Source: Pyrocephalus nanus (lineage: Eukaryota > Chordata > Aves > Passeriformes > Tyrannidae). Taken from it: a stretch of DNA of 64,000 nucleotides. Below the pieces are notes generated by a model. It saw nothing but the letters and a program-made list of their open reading frames with translations. It searched no databases and was not told the DNA's origin. A program made the translations under genes and the position numbers. The DNA is taken from NCBI GenBank assembly GCA_038380795.1, contig CM076268.1:29211501-29275500 (forward strand), written 5' to 3'. Each line of letters opens with the position of its first letter. The stretch's first letter is position 1. Positions 13,056 through 24,260 of this stretch are shown here, piece after piece.

Positions 13056-14793
13056 TATTTTCATTCAAGATATCTGCTCTTGCAGCTAGCTAAGATCTCT
13101 GGAGAAACAGTGGATGAATAAATTATTATGCAATAGAAAAACTGCTTATGGAGATTAGTTAACTTTATAGAAATTTTTATAACAACAGATTTGCACTTCA
13201 ACAGAAGCATCCCGACTTTGACTTATTTAGGTAATCTGTATTTATTACAGTTTCTTAGGTTTGCCATTAGAATGGAACAACAGTTCTAGCCACTTACACT
13301 CTCTTTATGATGGAGGGTTTTCAGAAGCCCTTGACTTAAGCCTACTTTCCTTTTGCTGTACCAAATATAAACTTTACTGTAGGCTCTAAGAGTAGCCGAA
13401 TATAGCTAGAAACCAGGATTGTATCAAAGAGAATGTGACTAGCAATAAAACAATTAAAATCTATCCAATTAAAGAGACCTCAAAACTTTTACTGTCAAAT
13501 AAGTACTGTTAAGAGATTGAGTTTCATGCATGAATGCCAAAGAGATAGCTTAATAAACACTTATAATTCAAAAATCTTGTCAATAACTTGATAAAACACC
13601 ACCCCTAAAGTTGTTACCATGAAGACTGTGACCATAAAAGGAAATGTCACATAAGAGCAGAAACTATGACAATAAGTGTTGAAACATAGCTAAGGTAACA
13701 AATGAAACACTATGGAGTACACTGAGTAGAAAACTACCTGTGAAAAGGCAGCTCTTGGGCTCAAGATAAGAGTCAGAAAAATAACTATCACAGTAACCAC
13801 ACAGCCTGCCATGCAGAGTCCCAGTTCCACATAAATCAGTGTGTTAAAAGACCACTGTTATCTGCTGTATAGCATGATTTTAAAGGAAAGAGGCCTTCAA
13901 GTGGAGAGTTTGAACTATCCCCTAACAGCTGACTTCAGTCCAGCACTCGAGTCAGTCAGCCTCAGAACAGCAAATGACAGAGGACAGGGATACAGGTCAA
14001 TAAAGGAACACAAGGAGGGCAGAGATGAAGTTCAAGGTGTGAGAAAAATATGGAGAAAGTGGGCTTTTTCATCCCTTATCCCTGGCTTTGCAATCCTCAA
14101 TCTGACACTAAAGAGGAAAAGATCAGGATTGAAAGGAGCAAAATCTGCCATTGAAGCTACTAATCCACTGTCTAGTGCTGTCCCCAAGTCCACTGGGATA
14201 TCAAGCTTTCCCTGATCCCAAGAGGATGTAATCAAATGGAGACAGAGAGAACAGATGGTATCACCATCTCTATCCTGTTTTGCCAAACTTCAATCACTGT
14301 ATGAAACTCATATCCCTGCTACCAACTTTTTTCACGTCCTCCTCCCTTAAGTTGCCTTTTTTCCTGATTCCAAAGGAGTCCAGCAAGGTTGTATCTTATC
14401 AAATACTGTTGTAGACCTGTGACCAAAACCATAGATACAGCAAATCTTTAAATACCTTGATAGAGGTTTCCAATGCCTTGAAGTTTCTGATAGCAGCAAT
14501 GAATAGTGCCTATCTTTCTTCAGCAGTGAAGGTGCAGCTCAGGGCAGAATTTTCATACCCATTTGCATGTATCAGACTTTTAAAAAAGGCAAGATTGAGT
14601 GCAGAATGTGACAGCTCAAAAGAGCTACACACTCTAAAGCAGAGGAACACTAAGATGTAAAGAGGTATTTCAATTTTGCACTTATCTACAGGAAAAAGTC
14701 TTGCTGGAATGTTATCTACAATTCTGATGCCCAGTTTTTAATAAGAATATGGAAAAGTTGAAAATTTTTAGAAAACAACAAAAAAAAACCATA

Positions 14794-14821
14794 ATATTTT
14801 TAATTAAAAATTAAAAAATAT
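14794..14821. repeat. AT-rich near-palindrome
   Basis: ATATTTTTAAT is followed after a short A-rich spacer by ATTAAAAAATAT, its near-exact reverse complement with one extra A. With only A and T it would melt and extrude easily, but such palindromes also arise readily by chance in this composition. Confidence 0.6.
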
Positions 14822-15607
14822 GCTTATCCTAGAAGTGTGAGTAGAGGAGAATTTCATCATGGTGTAATAGAGACCTGAAGGGAGAGCAGAATTTGATGGC
14901 AGAGAAAGCTCTTCCATGTGGTTATTAAAGAGAAAACAGGCTACAATAGTGGAACCTGAAGGCAGGCATATTCAGGTAAGAAATAAGAGGTACTTCTGTT
15001 ATGTTAAGATGCATTAATAGCTTACCCAGGATTCTCCATCTCTGCACGCTTTGAAATCACGACTGAGAAGTTTAAACACACTCTAATTCAAGCAAAGGTC
15101 TTAGATTGAAAGCCAGCATGCACTGGCTCACTAAAGTCTGACTAAATAATCACAGTAGCCATTTATGGCCTTAATATATACAATTCTCTGACTTATTTCT
15201 CACTTAATCCTAAGACATAGTCAGAAAAGTTACCAACTAAATCAGCTCTTTTACATTCAGTGACATGGCCACATGTCCCTATGCTTTCCATGCCAAAATG
15301 CAGTCATTTGCTTAAAAATCAGTTTTCTAATCTATGTAGAAGCTAAATTACCCTGCTTGCTGTATGTGCTCATTCTAATTATCATCATACAACATGGTCC
15401 ATTAAAAAAAAAAATCCATATATGACATTCATGATCTGAAAATCGGTGTAAAATATGAAGAAAATAGCAAGTCTAGTAAAATTACAACAAAATTCTGACC
15501 TGGGGTATTAAAGTATTAAATAGCTTCATCAATCATCATCTGCTTATTTGTCATTCCTAAAGTATAAATGAAGGAATTGATAGTTCTACTTATAAGAAGA
15601 AATTTTT

Positions 15608-15645
15608 GAAAGACCATGGCAAATGGTCTTTCCCCCTTGGGGAAA
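15608..15645. repeat. Two overlapping inverted repeats
   Basis: The first stem pairs GAAAGACCAT (15608-15617) with ATGGTCTTTC (15623-15632), ten perfect pairs around the loop GGCAA. The second pairs TTTCCCC (15629-15635) with GGGGAAA (15639-15645), seven perfect pairs around CTT. They share bases 15629-15632, so only one fully paired form can exist at a time. There is no U-run typical of a bacterial terminator, and the context is eukaryotic. The role is unknown. Confidence 0.7.
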
Positions 15646-17376
15646 AAAAAGGATACTAATCTAGCTGGGCTTTTGAGTTGACTCTACACATTCTTCTGTT
15701 CTCACGCTCAAATTTCTAAATCAGTTCCCCTATAAGGGCATAGATACACCTTACACTGTTATTGCTCCATCCTCCCTCGCATTTGGATACATTTTGTGCA
15801 GCTATTTACAGAAAGGGTATTTCTGCTTGAATCTTATAAGCTATTTTTCCATTTACTTGGGTAATACCATGGGGGCCATACCAAGATCTGCTAAAATACA
15901 TATGTAAAAATTGAACCTATAAAGAAGAAGCGTATATCAAGTCAAAAGAAAACAAAGCTAAAATTAAAAAAGGGGCATAGCAATATTTTGTAAAAGCCAT
16001 TATTCATTAACCTGGAAAAAAACCCAAAAGCCCAAAATGACTGAAAAACACAGATTTTCATAGTATTTTGAGACATGTAAAAGGTCATCTGAACATCCTA
16101 TTGTGTAGTGAAGACTTAGGGGGCCTTTGACATTGAAAAGAAAAAGAATCTTGTGAAACACATGAATAATGGACTAAGGAAATATATCCACTGATTGTTA
16201 CTCTATCAATAACAACCTATACAGATTTGCATCACAATTTTGGAAAAGATTGTAAAAGGAATGTCAACCATGATTTTTATCTTTTTTTTTTTTTTCATCT
16301 CCCAGCACTGTACTTGCTCTGAACACAATGGAGAGAATTAAATTAAGCCTCCCTCAATACCCACTCACACTGAACTTCTGTTACAACAACTGTCTTTCCT
16401 TTGTCTACCTGCAGACAAGGTACTAACATTCCCTCCAAACCAGTACTGTTCAAAAACAGGTGAAAAAACCCTAAACAGATAAAATGGGCAGAGTATTTAG
16501 TGATTCTAGGGTTTGGAACACTTAAAGAGAACTTAAATTTAAAGGCTAAGTAGACTGAATTAATTCAGTATTGTTTGGAGCTCAGAAAATAAGTCAGGCT
16601 TCAAATCTATACAGCTAGGGAAAGTCTTGAGGACTTGAGGACCCAAAGCCAGGAAGACGAAATCTGAACACACCATATTTCAAAGGCTATCTTGTGGTTT
16701 AGCAAGTCATCAGCACTGTGTTTTATGCTGCCATCCCCATGGCATCGTGCCTCCTATTGGTACCTTTCAATTTAGCAAGGTAAAGCAAGACTCAGACAAA
16801 CACATATTATAACAAATTATTCTGGTCATACAAGCATTTATATAGACAAGGCTTCTGGATATGAATAAACCTAAATTAATTAAATGTAACATTGATATAA
16901 TTCTCCCTACGAGAGACAATCTGTTCTTCCTTTGGTTTGTGGTGATTCTAGGGCATTTTGATGTTACTATTGCAACATGACAAAACAGTCTTTTATCTAT
17001 TATCCCATGCATGGTAGCACATTGATATCTGTAGGAACAGTTTGCATCCTGTGATTTTTCAAAATATTTGCTATCTGCCTTTTTGTGTTCATTAGTAGAA
17101 TGCTTAAGTCAGACATCTTCATAATAGAAAGATTTAACAATAAACATAAGTCTCCCTGAATTCATTTGGAACAGTGAAGAGGTAAGGAAAAAATATAAAC
17201 ATTTTCAAACACTCAAAATCCAGTAGCATATCAAAAACTACAACAAAGTGTTTTATCTTCAAAAATTGACTTATCCTATGGCTTCAACTCATATAAGTCA
17301 CAAAGCAGTACCTTGTTTGAGCTGAAGTCAGTCTGTCTCTGATTGATTCTTCCATACACTGCTTTATTCCCACCTA

Positions 17377-17377
<1 letters not shown>

Positions 17378-17411
<34 letters not shown>
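17378..17411 (+). repeat. Poly-A tract, A34
   Basis: An uninterrupted run of 34 A residues. The ~100 bases upstream contain no AATAAA hexamer in the expected position and no sequence I recognise as a retrocopied gene. It is therefore called only as a homopolymer, though a decayed retrotransposition tail is possible. Confidence 0.95.
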
Positions 17412-17413
<2 letters not shown>

Positions 17414-19399
17414 CTTCTTTAAAAGCATTTCCCTTGAGGACTGTAAGAAGTATGCTTAGTTAATGGTGGGTACCATAGTAACTTTTTTTTCCCCATAGAG
17501 TCTGCATTTTTGAGAACACCAATATCTATACATTAGAAGCTGCAAATAAACCAGATATAAAAGGAACTTGGAAAAAGTTAGCTGGTGAGCAATCTCAGAA
17601 AAGGGAAAGTTTAAAAAACTTTGCGAAGTGCTTCTAAAATAATGCAAGTATGCATTGTCATTCCTTTCCTGTACAGAAGAATTTAGGGATATGCTACAAT
17701 ACCAGCTAGAGAAACAGATTCCTTTATTTGAACACAGCATTTTAATTATGTTAACAAAACCAGGAGCAAAACCAGGCAGATGTGTAGCCTCAAACAAATT
17801 TTTGTACTGTAGAATTTCAGAAGCTCTTTAAAAATTAATCTATTCTCTTCTGAAATAGCTGCTATCTCAAAAGGTCAGTTACTAACTGCGTATTATTGTC
17901 AATACTAACTTTAATGAAATCAGATTTTCTCTAAGTAGCACCAGTAAGCTCTAATTAAACCAGTTTACAAAGATACGAACGAAAAGCACCTCATCGTAAT
18001 TTGGCAGTGTTGCAACACACTGATTATCCAAAAAACTCACCCCTTCTCCAAATTTAAAAAATAAAGTAACTGAAGCTAGAGCCTCTAAACAAGATGAAAT
18101 GTCTAAACACAGTCAGTGAAAAGCAAAGGAAGAACTGAAAATATTTAAGATGAACTGTGCCCCTGATGAGATTCCAGTTGTAGTTTTGCAAAGGGAGGCA
18201 ATAGAGTAGGTCAGTGCTTTCCTTCCTTTACCTACTTCTTCTCTAGCCTTTCTTAAACACCACTCAGTCTAGAAGAAAAGGCCTGAAACTGCATTATGGA
18301 GAGTTCTGGAAGACTTCTTACACATCCATTTTGGTAAAATCACTTCGAAGGTTACATTTGCATTATGTTCTCATCAGTCTTACAAACAAAGCCTTACCAC
18401 TTCCATGGCTGTCCAGTTGTGGAACATGTACACGTTGCCACAGAGCACCAAGATTCCCCCTCCAGTTCAGCAATAGATGCTGAAGTGAGGAACTGGAATT
18501 AAGTGACCCTAACTAAGGAAACTGTAATTTTGTCTTGTCCTGACTGGCTGCTTCCAGGTCTCCAAATAATCCAACATAACTGAAGACATTCAGTTTTGGA
18601 AACAGAAACCCCCACTAACTCAGTATAATCTGATTAGAAAACAAGGACCAGAGAAGAACATTTTCTCCTGCCCTATGATGGATGCTGATGTTGAAATCCT
18701 TGCCCTGAGAAATGTGGTTCTTACATTCGTGCTAATGCTTTTCAGTGGCAAGTAAAGCCAGACAGAATTGAGATGTTTTTTCATATTTTATCGAGAATTC
18801 AAAAATCTGCCCACTACACTGAAAAAAAAATCATGTTTCTCTGCAGCATTTTTCTCAGGAACAGACAGCTCAGTGATGTCTTAAGCAAGCAGGCAGGAAA
18901 AAATGAGTTGCCAATCAGTGTTTTCACACAGACCAGTACTGAAATTCAGCTTCTGTCAAAGGAACCAAAAAATACAAGCCACCCACTGAATCAAAAGAGA
19001 ATAAAATCACCCCTTGGGCCATCAGCAAGAGGGCACCAAAAAAAAAACAACTAGCTTTCTGCAAGTTAGATCTTCACAAATCAGTAACAGCCAGAGGCAC
19101 AAAATAGTTCTGGCAAGCACAGCAGGGAGAGGGGGGTGTCAATCCCTGCAAGCAGCAATAAAATTTTTGAAATTACCTTTTCATAAGAGCTTTCAAGCAT
19201 CTCACATTGTTCTTGTCCACCTGCAAATATTGTTTTTGCTGCTTTTGAAAGAGTACTGGGAGACCACGTTTCTCTTGTTTCACCAGAAGTGAAAACATTC
19301 AAATTCCAATATTCTTTATGGAAACTTCTATCCTTTTCATGCAACATTCCTGACAAGTCCAGAGGCCAGCCAACATGCTATTTTATGTACTAGCACAGC
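17412..19399. other. Noncoding AT-rich stretch, no gene seen
   Basis: Open frames reach 113 codons (17456-17797, minus) and 93 codons (18773-19054, plus), with no recognisable domains. The plus frames around 18773-19292 overlap one another and a minus frame, which favours chance. No other structure was noted. Confidence 0.55.
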
Positions 19400-19690
19400 C
19401 AGTAATTGTAGCGTAGCTTTAGAACGTATCATACATTTTTCTGAGACCAGAATTCTGTTATTGCGGAATGGAGACATAGCTTCACTTCTTTAATTCGAGC
19501 AGATTGAACCAGCAGCATTCACAACTCACAAATTCTAGAAGAAAGGAGAATGACCTTACAACAGGTAGATTCTTCGAGCTGAGCTGATTACGTTACCATT
19601 TTTTTATTTAAAATATACGGCTTCTAGAGATTCAAAACTGTGTTGCATAAATTTCCGCTCAATTATTTCTTATCGGGTTGAAGATGAGGC
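19400..19690. promoter_or_regulatory. Candidate conserved noncoding element (CpG retained)
   Basis: Within about 290 bases of otherwise AT-rich DNA roughly nine CpG dinucleotides survive: GCG near 19412, ACG near 19424, GCGG near 19463, TTCGAGC twice near 19496 and 19574, ACGTT, ACGGC, CCGC and TCGGG. The surrounding kilobases have very few CpGs. In vertebrate DNA methylated CpGs decay quickly, so such retention in an AT-rich background suggests selection or lack of germline methylation. The block has no long open frame. Calling it an enhancer is inference; cross-species alignment is the deciding test. Confidence 0.3.
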
Positions 19691-20009
19691 CTACCCCACA
19701 AATTACAAGATATCTTAAGTAGTGCAAACAAAATATAATCTTCAATGGCAAATGATTGAGGTTTGGAGGCATCATTATTAGTCCTATTAAGACTTCGAAT
19801 AGTCATCAGGAAGGTAGTTAACAGCATGGCAATGAAATCTCCAGATTAGAAATATGAGCAGAAATTATCAGCAAAATGCAATTTGGAAAGTCACAGGCTA
19901 AGACATCTGGAACAAAATAATAGGAAAAGCTGGTCTGCACATTTTTTAGTGTAGAAATTTCTTTCTAGGGAAAGCTGGAAAATGATAATGTAACAAAACA
20001 TTATTTACA

Positions 20010-20073
20010 TATATATATTTATTTTCCTATAGAGAGGGACATATAGGTGCATACTGTTTATGTATATATATAG
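20010..20073. repeat. TA-rich low-complexity runs
   Basis: Two alternating TA runs (about 20011-20020 and 20062-20072) flank a mixed sequence. They are short and interrupted, typical of decayed TA microsatellites. Confidence 0.6.
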
Positions 20074-20090
20074 ACCACGTACAGGCAGGA

Positions 20091-20195
20091 GTTCTCTGAC
20101 AGGAAAACTCCCAGTTTGGTGCTCTGACAGTTCCTCTGACAGGAAAACTGATAGGACTCACAGAAAACTAATGTTTTCTGATAGGAAAACATTTG
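20091..20195 (+). repeat. Degenerate tandem repeat, about 40-bp period
   Basis: The 16-base core CTCTGACAGGAAAACT occurs at 20094-20109 and, identically, at 20134-20149. A third, diverged copy TTCTGATAGGAAAACAT lies at 20176-20192. The exact 40-base step between the first two and about 42 to the third suggest a local tandem duplication that has since diverged. A 61-codon open frame crosses the repeat but has no recognisable product. Confidence 0.75.
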
Positions 20196-23100
20196 GTATG
20201 CCTTTAATATTGAAGGAAAGTTATGTCATGAAATTGGCTTCATAATACAGACTAAACTTCACAGGTGAGTTGATGCCACACGTCCCAGTTTGTGTCTGAA
20301 CCCTGTAAAATTTCCAGGCTCCAGCACTGAAGCTACATGAAGCTTCCTTGTTAATGAATTATTTTTAGGGGTATAACTTGAAAGATAGCTATGATTCAGG
20401 AGTTCAGAGGAAAACAATGAAAAGGATAAAATCAAAACACACAGAGACAGCAGTTTGCCCGTAGGATTAAAGGAAGCTGGACACATTTATGATGGCTACA
20501 GGAGAACTCACAGGGTGGACCAGCTTGTTGTTGTACAAAGAGACTCGCAGTACCAGAAAATCATAAAACAACTGTTTCCCAAGACTATTTAAGGCATGAA
20601 GAACTCTCAAAAAAAAAAAAAAAAATCTATTTCACTGTATGATATTCTTGACTCAAAAAATACTGTCTCAAGTAAAACTGCAGCATTTTCAAGCATGAGT
20701 CAGCCAACTCAGAGTGAATGTTTAGCACAGGATGTCTGTCACTATCTCTTTAGCTGATTGATTTCATAGGTCTGTCCATTAATAAATTAAATCTTGCAAA
20801 GCCATTCATTTACATATTTACTAAAAAAAAAAAAATATTTATCTGCCTAGTGAAATGTCTCTTTAGTCTTTGAAATACACATTACTCCCATTAACTCTCT
20901 GCAGCAATAAGGAGCAGTAAAACCTAATTTATACCTAAATGTAAAGATAGAAATAGATAAGCAAGAGCTCTCCTTGTGTTATAAATAGCATAAGGGGGAT
21001 CTAAGGTAACACAGAGCAGTGCTTCAAATATTTCATGTAGGCAGAGACACCAACATAAAACTTGCACTGCTTCAAGCACCTGAACACAAGCAGCTTTTTC
21101 TCTCCCCCCTTCCAAACTTTCTTGAAGCTTGATTTTAATTATTTCACACTTCCTGCTATTTTATTCACCTACTAGAAATGTAGCTGAAAAGGTGAATGGA
21201 GTCAAATTATCAGCTATCAGAAACAGTAATCCCACAAGTTAGTGCAGACTCCAAATCACTTACACACTGGCATGGTGATATGAGAGGTAATTTAATTTCA
21301 TGGCCTAAGCCACGGTGTAGTAAAATCTCACTAACAAAACATAGTCAAATAGGAAAGTAAATTTACAATGAGAACTGCTACATAAGTCTGTTAGGTTTTG
21401 CAGTTAAAGCAATACAGAGGTAACATGTTTTTTCAGAGAATAACCCATCCAAAAAAAAAGCTAAATCACTCAGACTCATCTTTACATGTTGAAACAAAGC
21501 ACTATTTATACCCAGTCAATTGCTCTTCCTTCTGAAACGTGACTCTCTTGACTACATGGACATGCTCTAATTCACCTCCATGGAACTCATACACTGAAAT
21601 CAAGGTTGTTGACTTAGCTGTGGAGTCAAGTCACTCAGTCACTGCAGTGCTGAGTATCTTTAATTCTTACCTTTAATTCACCTCCACTATTTTAGTTATT
21701 TGTACTGGTTGCTGTAAGCTGATGATTAATCTAGGCAGAGTAATCAAACTTCATAGGACAGGACCTCCAGCTGCTCTTAAGCCACTGAAGGCAGACTCTT
21801 CATGTGCCAAAAGGCACATGTAGGAAAAAAAAAAAAGGTAATATCTCAAGGTTGAAAACAGAGTTCTGTTTCAAACAGGGTTTTAAGCCCAAAAAAAGGG
21901 AACCACAAGGGATTTCTGTGCTTGTAAATGACATAATTTATACTGACAAAACAGAAATGTTCAAGAGAATATTCAAGAAACAAAACCATCTGTAAGCAGT
22001 ATTCAGGCAGTGAGGATCCTTTTCAGATGAGGGTCACTTGAATTATTGTGGCATAAGAACACAATTTCTGTAAGAGTTTGGGGGGCAAAAATATAAAACC
22101 AAAACCAAAAGATATATCATAGAAACCTGATGTCTGTAGTGTCTTGCAGAACTTTTGACTGCACTGTTCAGTTTGAAAAGGAAACACAGCTCTGAGTAGC
22201 ATATGCTAGAAACACAGCAAATCTGAAGGGATGAAACAATGCCCAACAAAGGCTGATCAAACTCAGATAATTAGCAGTAAACTGATATTCTCACCATGTT
22301 ATAAAATTCCTTTCAATAAAGGGGGTAAAAAAAAAAAAACATACTTGAGACTGTAGGGATTGCATTTCTGATTTTAAAGAAACAGTGCATTTGTCAGGAA
22401 CCTAATTAACACTAGTGATAATCTACTATTTTCTCTTTCCCTCTCTTTTTCTGAACAGTAGCTTATCAGTACAGCCTTGACTACAGTGCCCAGACTTTTA
22501 GAAGCCTTGGCTTCTGTCATCAACTCTTTCCTCACAAACTATTGGAACAGAGATTCCCGGACTGTCTCAGCTTGAGTCCGTGGAGTAGTCCAGGAACTAA
22601 GTAGTAAAATCACAGTGGGAGATAAACTTCCAGAAGTCCAAAGATTACACTCACACAAAAATTTCAAAAGAAACCAAAATAAAATTCCATTTGCAGTGAC
22701 TTATTGGATTTTTGTCTCCTGAGCAAATAGTTTGAAGCTAAAAAAATATTTCTTTTTTATGCACACTCTCTAGTAAGTGCATTGTAAAGGAACCTGATCC
22801 AGAGCTGCCCTATCCAGTACATTGCTCTATGTATGCTCCAGTTAACACATTAAGTTGTGCATTGTAAGTTTACACACTTAAAACAGGATAAAAGATGTTC
22901 TTATGAAATCACTTCCACATTCACTAACAAATCAAGGGAATGGCGTTGTCCAATCTCTTCATAACCACAGTCCCTTTTCCTTTAGGAAGAAAAGAGAAGT
23001 GAATATGTGTCAAAGCCACATGGCTTCTCACCTACAACCAAGTGATTTATTTCCTCACGAAAAATAGAGCAGACAGGAAAGGATGATCTATGACAATGTG

Positions 23101-23265
23101 CTCCAGCAAGCTGTTACAGCATTGCCCCAAGTAGCACTGACCTGTGCTTGGTCACATCAGGTTTGTTATCCCTGCCCTCAGAGATGAGCTGCATCTCCAC
23201 AAAGACTATGCCTGGAGTACAGGAGGCTCTCTGACACAGAGGGTAGGGGAAGAACACCTGCTATT
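20196..23265. other. Noncoding AT-rich stretch, no gene seen
   Basis: No open frame beyond about 75 codons and no recognisable repeat family were found. Content includes A-runs at about 20610-20625, 20822-20834, 21823-21836 and 22328-22339, and a near-palindrome at 21633-21655 listed separately. Confidence 0.55.
21633..21655. repeat. Near-perfect palindrome, 11-bp arms
   Basis: ACTCAG-T-CACTG (21633-21644) meets CAGTGCTGAGT (21645-21655) with no loop. All eleven arm bases pair, with one extra T bulged on the left. It contains CACTGCAGTG, a 10-bp perfect palindrome centred on a PstI-type CTGCAG. No element boundary is associated with it. Confidence 0.65.
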
Positions 23266-23325
23266 TGTGCCCATCTGCCGTGCAGAGAACTGGACCAACC
23301 GAGCCGCCCCGCTGAAATAAACCTG
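23266..23325. other. Small GC- and CpG-rich patch
   Basis: About 60 bases contain four CpGs (CCGTG, ACCGAG, GCCGCC, CCCGCT) in an otherwise CpG-poor neighbourhood. It is too short for a CpG island, and no promoter elements are evident beside it. It may be the core of a conserved element or chance. Confidence 0.35.
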
Positions 23326-23999
23326 GCATTGCAATACAATGAGAAAAGCTTTTGACCAGAGACACAGCAACCATGGAAGGAACATTATCTGCTTGCTTTC
23401 CAGCAGCCAAGAATAATTTGGGCAAGATTCAAGCCTCATAATTTGAAAATAGTCTCTGAATTACATGGAAATAACTCTACAAGAAGAGTTAAGAGGAGCA
23501 GATGAGATGTGAAGACATACCTAACATCTGAACACAAGATATTTGCTTACTTCTAAGAGTGAATCTAATTCAAGGGTAGGTTGTCTCTGTAAACTGCTCC
23601 TCCTACCATAAAAGATGAGCTTCCACAGAAAACATCCACACATTAGATCTTTGTCCCTTGAAAAATTACACACAACTCTTTGAATTCTTCAAGGAGACCA
23701 AGCAAAAGATACTTTATCTCACTTTTCCCAGTAATTCCTCCCACTGCAATGATAGATGGGGTGTTCCTTCCCACCCCCTTTAGTTGTATGGTGTGAGAAC
23801 TAATACAAAGACTACACTGAACGGATCTGGGGGGAGGACAAGTTGTGGCAATGGCAGGCAGGTGCACGTGTCATCTCCAGAAAGCTCAGCACAAACAGCT
23901 TGATAAAGGCTGCTCGCCATAGCATTGATATTCTGTCAAAACAAATATCTCTACCACAATAAGAACTCAAAATCTTTTATGAATGAGATCTATCCATAA
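23326..23999. other. Noncoding stretch, no gene seen
   Basis: Two minus-strand open frames of about 75 codons cover parts of this stretch without recognisable domains. No repeat or regulatory signal stands out. Confidence 0.5.
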
Positions 24000-24260
24000 G
24001 CCCCTGCACAGAGGCCCTTATGTAGTTCTTCTCCGCTCGGAGATTTATGAGTGCAGATTTGTGACTATTGATTTACTGTAACCTTTTGATCCCAGGCTGT
24101 GATCCCATTAGCTCTCAGAGAGGCAGGAGTGATGCCCTTCTGCTGACTGCGTGTGGGCCTTCGGAGCAATCTCTCTCTACTTCAGGCAAGCGTACTGCCA
24201 TGACGACAGATGGATATGCCTTGAGCCCTGTGCTAAGTAAAAGGGTGGAACATGTTGCCA
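24000..24260. promoter_or_regulatory. Candidate conserved noncoding element
   Basis: This block has more GC and CpG than its flanks: CTCCGCTCGGAG near 24031-24042, GCGTG, TTCGGAG, GCGTAC and GACGAC. It also contains TTTATGA-type sites near 23978 and 24045 (CDX/posterior HOX-like). CTCCG and CGGAG form a small inverted repeat. A 66-codon plus-strand frame (24068-24268) crosses it but resembles no protein. Regulatory function is inferred only from composition and motif content. Confidence 0.28.

Larger units (their letters stand above)
13056..17377. other. Noncoding AT-rich stretch, no gene seen
   Basis: The longest frame here is 124 codons at 13841-14215 (+), partly overlapped by an 84-codon frame on the minus strand. 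Its translation contains no motif I recognise and no convincing flanking splice sites. The stretch also holds an AT palindrome at 14794-14821, two overlapping inverted repeats at 15608-15645 and a T14 run at 16282-16295. The rest is AT-rich and featureless to the eye. Confidence 0.55.

Noticed and set aside
13841..14215. 124-codon plus-strand frame
   Set aside because: No recognisable motif, no bracketing splice sites or promoter, and a minus-strand frame overlaps it.
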